5,185 nt of DNA from CAYUYH01 sp964449175 (GCA_964449175.1 CAYUYH010000190.1:1-5185); one strand, 5' to 3'; shown: positions 1-5,097, numbered from the stretch's first letter. The notes: a model not told the origin generated them from the letters alone. Numbers and translations are program-made.

Positions 1-389
1 ACCAGCAGCGTGGCGTTGAGCGCGTGGACCAGAACGTTGGTCAGGTGGTAGCCGGTCGGATTCAACTGCCAGAGGCGGTACTCCAACCAGAAGCTCGTGA
101 ACGTCAGCGGGTAGTACTGCGGCGTGTCCTTGGGGCTTGTCCAGATGTCCACCAGCCCGCCGGGAGTTCGCAGGAGGAGGTTGTTGGTGACGTAGTCGTC
201 GTCGTCCCAGATGAAGCCGCTGCGGATCGCCGGCGCGTAGGCGGCAAGCACGGCCACCGCCACGGCGGCAGCCAGCAGGAATCGCCATATCGCCTGGGCC
301 TGTCGCCGGCGCCGCGCGATAGTTGCTGAGTCAGGCGAGTGTGCGGGTGTGTCTTGACGTGTCTGTTCGGAGTCGGTGTCTTCCGGCAT
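1..389 (-). CDS. N-terminus of a TMTC/GT-C-like polytopic membrane protein (partial, runs off the window)
   Basis: The reading frame stays open for 129 codons to the window edge, so the C-terminal bulk is missing. The start is the ATG at 389-387; an in-frame TGA at 401-399 leaves no earlier start. Seen in the sequence: a hydrophilic N-terminus of about 25 residues, a basic RRRR at 26-29, then one hydrophobic segment at about 34-54 fitting a signal anchor with the following loop outside. After it come WDDDDYV (61-67), QYYPLTFTSFW (91-101) and NPTGYHLTNVLVHALN (110-125). This order (acidic first loop, Y-P-L-T-F, G-Y-H-x-x-N-V-x-x-H) is typical of bacterial TMTC-like proteins, which join a GT-C (PMT/GT39-like) membrane domain to C-terminal TPR repeats. 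In GT-C enzymes the first-loop acidic pair takes part in catalysis with lipid-linked sugar. Whether this copy has a TPR tail, and what it glycosylates, cannot be seen. No strong Shine-Dalgarno is visible. It lies 99 bases after argJ on the same strand. Confidence 0.8.
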   Translation of the reverse strand, partial: MPEDTDSEQTRQDTPAHSPDSATIARRRRQAQAIWRFLLAAAVAVAVLAAYAPAIRSGFIWDDDDYVTNNLLLRTPGGLVDIWTSPKDTPQYYPLTFTSFWLEYRLWQLNPTGYHLTNVLVHALNATLL

Positions 390-402
390 ATGGGCAACTC
401 AC

Positions 403-438
403 GCATCCCGGGTCGCGGGAGGATGCACGCAACATCCT
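403..438 (-). other. Mutually exclusive small inverted repeats in the argJ-TMTC spacer
   Basis: The 99-base spacer between argJ and the membrane-protein gene holds three related arms. On the plus strand these are GCATCC (403-408), AGGATGC (420-426) and CATCCT (433-438). The middle arm can pair with either neighbour, so two short hairpins of 6 bp compete. No T-run follows either one, so this is not a clear intrinsic terminator. No promoter was recognised in the spacer. The arms are short enough to be chance. Confidence 0.25.
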
Positions 439-488
439 AACGTCCAGGCCACGGCGAAGGAAGCGTCCGCCCAGGTCGCGGGGCGAGG

Positions 489-1688
489 CTACGTGTGGTA
501 GTCGGCGTTGATGGCGACGTATTCGCGCGTCAGGTCGCACGTCAGGGCCGTATAGCTGCCGGCGCCCAGGGCCAGGTCGCAGTCGATGCGGACGGCCTTG
601 CCGGCAAGGTGCTTGGCGACCTTCTTGACGTCCAGCGCCGCCGGTCGGCCTCGGCGGAACACCGCTGCGCCGCCAATGCGGATGGTGAGCTTGTCCGGGA
701 CGACCTTGGCCGCGGACTTGCCGAGCGCCGCGGCGATTCGCCCCCAGTTGGGGTCGCCGCCGTGCACCGCGCACTTCAGCAGCGGGGAGTTGGCCACGGA
801 CTTCGCCGCCACCTCAGCCTCGGCGGGTGAGCGAGCGCCGGCGACGGCTACCTCGATGAGCTTGGTGGCGCCCTCTCCGTCGGCCGCCGTCTGTCGCGCC
901 AGGCGGGCGAGCACGTCCGTCAACGCCGCGGCGAACTTGCGATAGCCGGCCGAGTCGGCCGCGAGGCGCTTGTTGCCCGCCTCGCTGCTGGCCAGCAGGA
1001 AGACCGTGTCGGAGGTGGACGTGTCGGAATCTATGGTGACCGCGTTCAGGGTCGCCGCGACCGCGCCCGTCAGCGCCTTGTGCAGCGCCGCCGGCAAGAT
1101 GGCTGCGTCGGTCGTCACCACGCACAGCATCGTCGCCATCGACGGGGCGATCATGCCCGCGCCCTTGATCATGCCGGCCACGGTGACGGTCTTGCGGCCG
1201 ACGGTGAACCGCGCGACGGCGGACTTTTCGCGCGTGTCGGTGGTCATTATTGCCCGCAGCGCGGCCGAGTCGTTGCCGCGCCCCAGCCGCTCAGCCGCGG
1301 CCGCGATGCCCTTGTGGATCTTGGCCATCGGCAGGCGATGGCCGATGACGCCGGTCGAGGCGACGAGCACCTTCTCCGCCGTTGTCCCGAGTAGCCCGGC
1401 GACCTGGCCGGCCATGGCGGCGGCGTCCTTGTAGCCGGCCTTGCCCGTGCAGACGTTCGAGCAGCCGGAGTTGATGACCACCGCCCGCACCCGCCCGCGG
1501 CCGGTCGGCAGCATGTTGCGGCAGTAGCGGACCGGCTCGCCGAACACCTGGTTGCGCGTCGTGACGATCGCAGCCGCGGCATCATGCTCGCAGGCGACGA
1601 TGGCCAGGTCCTCCCGCCCGGTCGTCTTGATCCCGCACTTGACGCCGGCGGCGAGGAACCCAGCCGGGGCTGTTATGTGGCGCGACAT
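489..1688 (-). CDS. argJ: Glutamate N-acetyltransferase / ornithine acetyltransferase ArgJ
   Basis: ArgJ moves the acetyl group from N-acetylornithine to glutamate, giving ornithine and N-acetylglutamate, which recycles acetyl in cytoplasmic arginine synthesis. Bifunctional forms also use acetyl-CoA. The 399-residue length is normal. Seen: STGVIG (111-116), whose Thr-Gly corresponds to the family oxyanion-hole region; KGAGMIAPSMATML (175-188), where the chain self-cleaves in front of Thr186, the N-terminal nucleophile of the mature beta chain; DSDTSTSDT (220-228); DGEGATK (270-276); GDPNWGR (311-317); and the usual C-terminal end EYVAINADYHT. Sequence alone cannot separate mono- from bifunctional types. 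The family segment usually reading NSGNAN is NSGCSN here (73-78). The ATG at 1688 is preceded by GAAGGAA and AGAGGA. The gene follows argC after 46 bases on the same strand, the common argCJ arrangement, and ends in TAG. Confidence 0.97.
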   Translation of the reverse strand: MSRHITAPAGFLAAGVKCGIKTTGREDLAIVACEHDAAAAIVTTRNQVFGEPVRYCRNMLPTGRGRVRAVVINSGCSNVCTGKAGYKDAAAMAGQVAGLLGTTAEKVLVASTGVIGHRLPMAKIHKGIAAAAERLGRGNDSAALRAIMTTDTREKSAVARFTVGRKTVTVAGMIKGAGMIAPSMATMLCVVTTDAAILPAALHKALTGAVAATLNAVTIDSDTSTSDTVFLLASSEAGNKRLAADSAGYRKFAAALTDVLARLARQTAADGEGATKLIEVAVAGARSPAEAEVAAKSVANSPLLKCAVHGGDPNWGRIAAALGKSAAKVVPDKLTIRIGGAAVFRRGRPAALDVKKVAKHLAGKAVRIDCDLALGAGSYTALTCDLTREYVAINADYHT

Positions 1689-1705
1689 AATCCTCTATTC
1701 CTTCT

Positions 1706-1729
1706 TCCGGCAGTCCGGTATTCCGGTCA
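1706..1729. repeat. Three 8-base tandem units with CCGG cores in the argC-argJ spacer
   Basis: On the plus strand TCCGG occurs at 1706, 1714 and 1722, exactly 8 bases apart, within the 46-base spacer between argC and argJ. Because CCGG is its own complement, neighbouring units can pair as a 4-bp stem in the transcript (for example CCGG-AATA-CCGG on the minus strand). This lies just upstream of the argJ ribosome binding region. It may be a minor RNA structure or chance. Confidence 0.3.
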
Positions 1730-1734
1730 TCGGG

Positions 1735-2763
1735 TCAATACAGCCCCGTCGTCTCGTCCAGGCCGAACATGATGTTCATGTTCTGGATGGCCTGGCCGGA
1801 GGCGCCCTTGATGAGGTTGTCCAGCGCGCTGAACAGGATAACCTTGCCCTTGGCGACGGCGGCGGAGACGTCGCAGAAGTTGGTGTTGGCGACGTACTTG
1901 GTCGCCGGGAGCACGCCGGTCCGCACGCGGACGAACGGCGCGTCGGCGTAGGCGGCGGTCAATGCGGCGGTCGCGTCGTCGGCGTTGACGCTCGCGCTGG
2001 CCGGGGCGGCGTATATGCTGCACAGCATGCCGCGGTCCATCGGGCACAGGTGCGGCTGAAACAGGACGCTCACCGGCGTGCCGGCGATCTGCTCGACCGC
2101 CTGCTCGATCTCCGGCATGTGGCGATGGCTGCCCACGCCGTATGGCTCGAAGTTCTCGTTGCGCTCGGGGAAGTGGTTCTTGAGCGTCGCGGCCCGCCCC
2201 GCGCCGCTGACGCCGCTGATGGCGCTGACGACGATGCCGTCCGGCTCGATCAGGGCGGCCTTCAGCACGGGGGCGATCGCCAGGGCCGCGCACGTGGGGT
2301 AACAGCCGGGGTTGGCCACCAGGCCGGCCGTCTTGATCTGCTCGGCGAAGTACTCCGGCAGGCCGTAGACCGCCTCAGCCAGTCCCGCGGGGTCCGTGTG
2401 CGGGCAGTACCACTTCTCGTAGACGGCTGCGTCGGCGATGCGATAGTCCGCCGACCAGTCGATCACACGCAGGCCCGCGGCGCGCAGGGCCGGCACGTAG
2501 CTCATCGCCACCTTGTGCGGCACGCAGAGCATCGCCAGGTCAGCCTTGACCTTGCCGATCTGGCCCGCCTCGAACAGCTCCTGCGACAGCGGCACCTGCT
2601 TGCTGAGCAGCGGGTAGAAGCCCTCCATCGGCCCCAGCTCGCCGGCCGGGCCGTAGATGCCCACAAGCTCAACGGCTGGGTGACGCATCAGCCAGCGGAT
2701 GGCCTCGAAGCCGGCGTACCCGCTGCCGCCGATGAGTATCACGCGTATGGTTTTTGTTGGCAT
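1735..2763 (-). CDS. argC: N-acetyl-gamma-glutamyl-phosphate reductase ArgC
   Basis: ArgC reduces N-acetylglutamyl-5-phosphate to N-acetylglutamate semialdehyde with NADPH, the third step of arginine synthesis, in the cytoplasm. With the ATG at 2763 the protein has 342 residues, the size of the long (type 1) ArgC family. Seen, numbered from that ATG: the Rossmann nucleotide loop GGSGYAG (12-18), SADYR (104-108), ANPGCYPT with the catalytic Cys154, the conserved GSHRHMPE with HRH at 213-215, and the C-terminal NLIKGASGQAIQNMN (316-330). A TTG three codons upstream (2772) would extend the frame. The ATG is preferred because GGAG lies 9 bases before it and the core fold starts straight after. 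No clear promoter was found in the 98 bases upstream, which are largely filled by a heptamer array. It may therefore be read from further upstream. argJ follows after 46 bases. Confidence 0.96.
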   Translation of the reverse strand: MPTKTIRVILIGGSGYAGFEAIRWLMRHPAVELVGIYGPAGELGPMEGFYPLLSKQVPLSQELFEAGQIGKVKADLAMLCVPHKVAMSYVPALRAAGLRVIDWSADYRIADAAVYEKWYCPHTDPAGLAEAVYGLPEYFAEQIKTAGLVANPGCYPTCAALAIAPVLKAALIEPDGIVVSAISGVSGAGRAATLKNHFPERNENFEPYGVGSHRHMPEIEQAVEQIAGTPVSVLFQPHLCPMDRGMLCSIYAAPASASVNADDATAALTAAYADAPFVRVRTGVLPATKYVANTNFCDVSAAVAKGKVILFSALDNLIKGASGQAIQNMNIMFGLDETTGLY

Positions 2764-2772
2764 GTCTCTCAA

Positions 2773-2776
2773 CTCC
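2773..2776 (-). promoter_or_regulatory. Shine-Dalgarno of argC, next to the repeat array
   Basis: GGAG on the minus strand lies 9 bases before the ATG at 2763 and favours it over the upstream TTG at 2772. The heptamer array begins only one base further upstream (2778), so the argC initiation region directly abuts the repeats. Confidence 0.5.
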
Positions 2777-2777
2777 A

Positions 2778-2832
2778 GGGACCGGGAACTCGGGACCAGA
2801 CATCAGGCACTAGGCAACAGGCACTGGGCAGA
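2778..2832 (+). repeat. Left heptamer array flanking the four-helix-bundle gene
   Basis: Read on the plus strand, this stretch splits into 7-base words with one 6-base slip. Three GGGAC/GGAAC-type words (2778-2798) are followed, after the slip at 2799-2804, by AGGCACT (2805-2811), AGGCAAC (2812-2818), AGGCACT again (2819-2825) and a decayed GGGCAGA (2826-2832). The consensus of the better copies is AGGCAMY. It fills most of the 98-base gap between the four-helix-bundle gene and argC. The same words occur in opposite orientation on the other side of the gene (3324-3372), and GCAACAGGCAC (2814-2824) is exactly complementary to 3332-3342. Confidence 0.7.
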
Positions 2833-2861
2833 AAACCACCCGGCAGTTGAACGCTGTTGCG

Positions 2862-3278
2862 CTATTCGCCTTTGCGGCATTCCTTTCGCCTGGCTGCGGC
2901 GCGGTCCTTGTTGCTTGTCTGCTTCAGGCTGGCAATCAGTCCTTGCAGCACACGTGAGCACTCGTCAAGCAGCTCACCCACGGGCGCCACGTCCTGGGGC
3001 GAAGCATAGCCCAGGTCCTCTGCAAGTATCAACTGTGTCTGCACCTCATAGATACTCCCACGAGCAGTCTGGAGGAAGCGCAGGTAGTCTCCCGCGCTGC
3101 CTCGCCCATAGCCCTCCGCGATGTTGGAAGGTACTGACACGGCGGCCCGCCGCAGTTGCTGCGTCAGCCCATACAGCTCTGCCCGGGGGAACCGCTCCGT
3201 CAGGCGGTACACCAGCTTGACCAGTTCACGCGCTCTCTGCCAAGCCACCAAGTCCCTGTAGCTTCTGATGTCTCCCAC
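2862..3278 (-). CDS. Four-helix-bundle protein of the 23S rRNA intervening-sequence (IVP/S23) family
   Basis: The 138-residue product fits the four-helix-bundle family (TIGR02436, Pfam 23S_rRNA_IVP), first met as reading frames inside 23S rRNA insertions and related in fold to the Avd accessory protein of diversity-generating retroelements. Seen: an N-terminal helix with DLVAWQRARELV (9-20), the hallmark SVPSNIAEGYGR (48-59), YLRFLQTARGSIYEVQTQL (65-83) and AEDLGY (86-91), then a basic tail ending in RRKECRKGE. The GTG at 3278 is the only reasonable start: an in-frame TAG sits at 3284-3282 and a strong purine-rich GGAAGGGG lies 6 bases before it. Its molecular role is unknown; family members are thought to be basic, oligomeric, nucleic-acid-linked proteins. 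The gene sits alone between rpsI and argC, bounded by inverted heptamer arrays, which suggests a cassette that arrived as a unit. No terminator is visible after it. Confidence 0.93.
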   Translation of the reverse strand: MGDIRSYRDLVAWQRARELVKLVYRLTERFPRAELYGLTQQLRRAAVSVPSNIAEGYGRGSAGDYLRFLQTARGSIYEVQTQLILAEDLGYASPQDVAPVGELLDECSRVLQGLIASLKQTSNKDRAAARRKECRKGE

Positions 3279-3284
3279 AGTCTA

Positions 3285-3292
3285 CCCCTTCC
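3285..3292 (-). promoter_or_regulatory. Strong Shine-Dalgarno that fixes the GTG start of the four-helix-bundle gene
   Basis: GGAAGGGG on the minus strand lies 6 bases before the GTG at 3278, with an in-frame stop between them (3284-3282). This settles the start codon. It is the strongest ribosome binding site among the minus-strand genes of the window. Confidence 0.75.
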
Positions 3293-3323
3293 TTGCGGGC
3301 ACCCGAAGTCCCGCGACATCGCT

Positions 3324-3372
3324 GTTCCCTGGTGCCTGTTGCTTATTGCGTAGTGCCCATTCCGCGTTGCCT
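3324..3372 (-). repeat. Right heptamer array flanking the four-helix-bundle gene, inverted relative to the left one
   Basis: Read on the minus strand, seven consecutive 7-base words stay in perfect register. They include AGGCAAC (3372-3366), GGGCACT (3358-3352), AAGCAAC (3344-3338), AGGCACC (3337-3331) and AGGGAAC (3330-3324). An eighth, weak copy may lie at 3323-3317. The words match those of the left array (2778-2832) but run on the other strand, so the two arrays face each other across the gene. Aligning 2805-2832 with the complement of 3324-3351 gives 20 matches in 28 positions, including an exact 11-base block. The array lies between the gene's ribosome binding site and the hairpin after rpsI. 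Confidence 0.7.
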
Positions 3373-3383
3373 GTCTCTATGCA

Positions 3384-3411
3384 AAGCCCCGGCAATGTCG
3401 GGCCGGGGCTT
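3384..3411 (-). terminator. Perfect 10-bp hairpin downstream of rpsI, probable terminator
   Basis: The arms AAGCCCCGGC (3384-3393) and GCCGGGGCTT (3402-3411) pair over 10 bp with no mismatch, around an 8-base loop. It begins 26 bases after the rpsI stop codon, the right place to end the rplM-rpsI transcript. On the minus strand only a short T-run (TTTG) follows, so it is weaker than a textbook intrinsic terminator. It may act with a termination factor or as a 3'-end stabiliser that lets some reading through into the genes below. Confidence 0.6.
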
Positions 3412-3437
3412 GGAGGTGTCGGGACTGATTGGCGGGT

Positions 3438-3938
3438 TTAGCGCTTGGAGTACTGGAACCTCTTGCGTGCGCCCTTCTGGCCGTACTTCTTCCGCTCCTT
3501 CATCCTGGAGTCGCGGGTGAGCAGGCCACGGTCGCGCAGGGCGCCTTCCAGATCGGGCATGGCCTTGGCGAGTGCGCGCGACAGGCCGAGCATTATCGCG
3601 CCGGCTTGGCCGGTGAATCCGCCGCCGTTGACGCTGGCCCAGACGTCCCAGCTTCCGGTCATGTTCGCCGCCTCAAGCGGGGCGACGACGGCGTTGCGGT
3701 CCTTGTACTCGGTGAAGAACTCGTCGAACTTCCGCTTGTTGACGAGGATCGCTCCGCTGCCGGGGCGGATGCGGACGCGGGCGACGGCCTTCTTGCGCCG
3801 GCCCGTGCCCCAGATGTAGTCGGCGCCCTCCGGAAGCGGCGGGGCGGCACGGGACGCGGCCTTGGGCTTGGCCTCGCCGGCGGGAGGCGGCGCCTGCTGG
3901 GGTGTTTCGGTCGGGACGTTTGCCTGTTCGTCTGCCAT
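3438..3938 (-). CDS. rpsI: 30S ribosomal protein S9
   Basis: S9 binds 16S rRNA in the head of the small subunit, and its C-terminal tail reaches the P-site tRNA. Seen: YIWGTGRRKKAVARVRI at 41-57, NGGGFTGQAGAI at 104-115, then the basic tail RDSRMKERKKYG (142-153) and GARKRFQYSKR (156-166) ending in the conserved Lys-Arg. The 166 residues exceed the usual bacterial length of about 130. The surplus is an Ala/Pro/Glu-rich N-terminal extension of about 40 residues before the conserved core, likely disordered. The ATG at 3938 starts only 16 bases after the rplM stop, so the two form the classic rplM-rpsI operon, probably with translational coupling, since no strong Shine-Dalgarno is seen in the gap. 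Internal starts closer to the core are not obvious, which supports the extension being real. Confidence 0.97.
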   Translation of the reverse strand: MADEQANVPTETPQQAPPPAGEAKPKAASRAAPPLPEGADYIWGTGRRKKAVARVRIRPGSGAILVNKRKFDEFFTEYKDRNAVVAPLEAANMTGSWDVWASVNGGGFTGQAGAIMLGLSRALAKAMPDLEGALRDRGLLTRDSRMKERKKYGQKGARKRFQYSKR

Positions 3939-3954
3939 GGAGTTTGGTTCCCGG

Positions 3955-4386
3955 CTACAGCTCCAGCGATTCCGGCTGCTGTGCCTGGTGTGGGTGATCC
4001 GCGCCGCCGTAAACCTTGAGTCTGCTCAGCATGACGCGGGCAAGATTGTTCTTCGGCAGCATTCTGCGGACGGCCTCTTGGACGACCTTTTCCGGGTGCT
4101 TGGCGAGCTGCTCGGCGAGCGAGGTGCTCTTCAGCCCGCCGGGGTAGCCGCTGAACCGCTGGTACTGCCGCTGCGTGAGCTTGCCCGTGCCGGTGAGCTT
4201 GACCTTCGCGGCGTTGACGACGACCACGAAGTCCCCGCAGGCCACGTGCGGCGTGTACTGCGGGCGGTGCTTGCCCATCAGGATCATCGCGATCCTGGTG
4301 GCCATGCGCCCCAGGACCTTGTCGGTCGCGTCCACGAGGAGCCACTTGGCGGCTATCTCGCCCGGCTTGGCCATGTATGTCTTCAT
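3955..4386 (-). CDS. rplM: 50S ribosomal protein L13
   Basis: L13 is an early-assembling 23S rRNA-binding protein of the large subunit. The 143-residue product starts MKTYMAKPGE and continues KWLLVDATDKVLGRMAT, as in typical L13. Further seen: GDFVVVVNAAKVKLTG (51-66), the family signature around RRMLPKN (107-113) and LKVYGGADHPHQAQQP (123-138). A TTG five codons upstream (4401) would extend the frame; the ATG at 4386 is preferred because family members begin exactly there and AGG lies 6 bases before it. A sigma70-like promoter sits upstream, giving a leader of about 35 bases. rpsI follows after 16 bases. The downstream end of the GNAT gene is insulated from this operon by an intrinsic terminator. 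Confidence 0.97.
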   Translation of the reverse strand: MKTYMAKPGEIAAKWLLVDATDKVLGRMATRIAMILMGKHRPQYTPHVACGDFVVVVNAAKVKLTGTGKLTQRQYQRFSGYPGGLKSTSLAEQLAKHPEKVVQEAVRRMLPKNNLARVMLSRLKVYGGADHPHQAQQPESLEL

Positions 4387-4427
4387 CTGACGCCTATTCA
4401 ATGACTTTGCGGCCTGAAGAGCCGTGC

Positions 4428-4455
4428 ATTATGGCATTTCCCGCGGACCTGTCAA
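4428..4455 (-). promoter_or_regulatory. Sigma70-type promoter of rplM-rpsI
   Basis: On the minus strand a perfect TTGACA (4455-4450) is followed after 16 bases by CATAAT (4433-4428), one mismatch from the consensus. Transcription would start near 4421, giving a leader of about 35 bases before the rplM ATG at 4386. The -35 box begins 12 bases after the T-run of the GNAT terminator. Confidence 0.75.
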
Positions 4456-4467
4456 CAGCATTTCGCG

Positions 4468-4485
4468 AAAAAGGCCCGGCGGGCC
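4468..4485 (-). terminator. Intrinsic terminator of the GNAT gene
   Basis: On the minus strand GGCCC-GCC-GGGCC (4485-4473) forms a 5-bp all-GC stem with a 3-base loop, followed at once by five T (4472-4468). It lies 21 bases after the GNAT stop codon and just before the rplM promoter, so it separates the two transcription units. Confidence 0.8.
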
Positions 4486-4506
4486 AATCCAGGCATGCCG
4501 TTTGTC

Positions 4507-5025
4507 TCATCTGAGGATCTTCTCGTACTCCTCGACGTCGAGGAATCGGCCGAACTTGTAGCCTACCTCCTTGCGGCGGCCGACGAGCTCGAATCCCTGC
4601 CGCACGAGCAGCTTTGCGCTGGCGCGGTTCTCCTGGCAAATGACGGCCATCAGGGCGTGGAAGCCCTGGGTGCGGGCGCGTTGCTCCAGCAGGCGGGCTG
4701 CCTCGGCGCCGATGCCGCGGGCGGTGCGCTCCGGGCGGAGATAGACTGTCGTCTCCGCCGTCAGGCGATAGGCACCCCTCTGCTTGTATGGGCCTAGCGA
4801 GCAGTAGCCGACCAGGCTGCCGTTGGCCTGGTCCACGATGGCGTAGCTGGCGTGGCGGGGGTCGTCATAGAACACCTGCTCGCGGAACTCGGCCTCGGCC
4901 ACGGGGCGGTCGTGGAAGGTCGCGGTGGAGTTGGTCACGTAGTGGTTGTAGATCGCCATCGCGTCGGCGACGTGCTGATCCTCCAATGGCATGAACTTCA
5001 CCGCGGATGGCGGCGTCTCTGTCAT
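4507..5025 (-). CDS. GNAT N-acetyltransferase, phosphinothricin-acetyltransferase (Pat/YncA) type
   Basis: This cytoplasmic single-domain GNAT enzyme transfers acetyl from acetyl-CoA to an amine; relatives act on phosphinothricin, methionine sulfone/sulfoximine or similar amino-acid analogues. The 172 residues from the ATG at 5025 fit the family. Seen: IYNHYVTNSTATF (25-37), with the conserved early N-x-x-V...T-F pattern; YAIVDQANGSLVGYCSL (61-77); ETTVYLRPERTARGIGAEA (91-109), holding Glu91 and the acetyl-CoA loop; NRASAKLLVRQGFELVG (133-149); and VGYKFGRFLDVEEYEKIL near the end, a hallmark of Pat-like members. The loop reads TARGIG, with Thr where Gln/Arg is more usual. The frame could extend to a TTG at 5109, but the fold starts at about residue 9 from the ATG and AGGG lies upstream of it, so the ATG is chosen. 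Substrate cannot be told from sequence. It is divergent from the gene at 5111 and ends at its own terminator. Confidence 0.9.
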   Translation of the reverse strand: MTETPPSAVKFMPLEDQHVADAMAIYNHYVTNSTATFHDRPVAEAEFREQVFYDDPRHASYAIVDQANGSLVGYCSLGPYKQRGAYRLTAETTVYLRPERTARGIGAEAARLLEQRARTQGFHALMAVICQENRASAKLLVRQGFELVGRRKEVGYKFGRFLDVEEYEKILR

Positions 5026-5056
5026 GGCCTGGTTCCCTATCTGCCAGCCGGGCGTG

Positions 5057-5084
5057 TCGACAAGCCGGGTACACAGAGTATACT
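5057..5084 (+). promoter_or_regulatory. Sigma70-type promoter for the plus-strand gene, with a symmetric -10
   Basis: TCGACA (5057-5062, one mismatch from TTGACA) and TATACT (5079-5084, one mismatch from TATAAT) are 16 bases apart. Transcription would begin near 5091, about 20 bases before the ATG at 5111. The -10 lies in the palindrome AGTATACT (5077-5084), so the minus strand also reads TATACT (5082-5077). The matching minus-strand -35 position (5105-5100, TTCTCC) is poor, with 3 of 6 bases, at 17-base spacing. The palindrome may thus serve both the plus-strand gene and the GNAT gene. Confidence 0.6.
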
Positions 5085-5097
5085 CGCCTGCGTTGGG

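Noticed and set aside
104..406. Minus-strand frame of 100 codons over the membrane-protein gene
   Set aside because: It is a different frame from the one carrying the WDDDDYV and YPLTFTSFW motifs; its product is Arg/Thr/Ser-rich with no recognisable feature.
331..774. Minus-strand frame of 147 codons overlapping the end of argJ
   Set aside because: It is an Arg/Gly-rich out-of-frame reading of argJ and the spacer. argJ's intact C-terminal motifs show which frame is real.
1552..2850. Long plus-strand open frame of 432 codons opposite argC and the argJ start
   Set aside because: It is antisense to two clearly recognised enzymes. Its translation is low-complexity, rich in Arg, Gly, Ala, Asp and Val, with no family motif. 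Such shadow frames are expected in GC-rich DNA.
2833..2861. Intrinsic terminator just after the four-helix-bundle gene
   Set aside because: The minus strand has a short TTTT, but no stem longer than about 3 bp precedes it.
2778..3372. CRISPR array or diversity-generating retroelement
   Set aside because: The repeats are 7 bases and contiguous, with no spacers of regular length. The four-helix-bundle protein resembles Avd in family, but no reverse transcriptase, template repeat or variable repeat is present.
3862..4404. Plus-strand frame of 180 codons opposite rplM and the rpsI start
   Set aside because: It is antisense to two ribosomal protein genes with full conserved motifs and has no ribosome binding site or recognisable domain.
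4394..4639. Minus-strand frame of 81 codons spanning the GNAT end, the terminator and the rplM promoter
   Set aside because: It overlaps the GNAT coding end out of frame and crosses a terminator and a promoter; its composition is that of a shadow frame.
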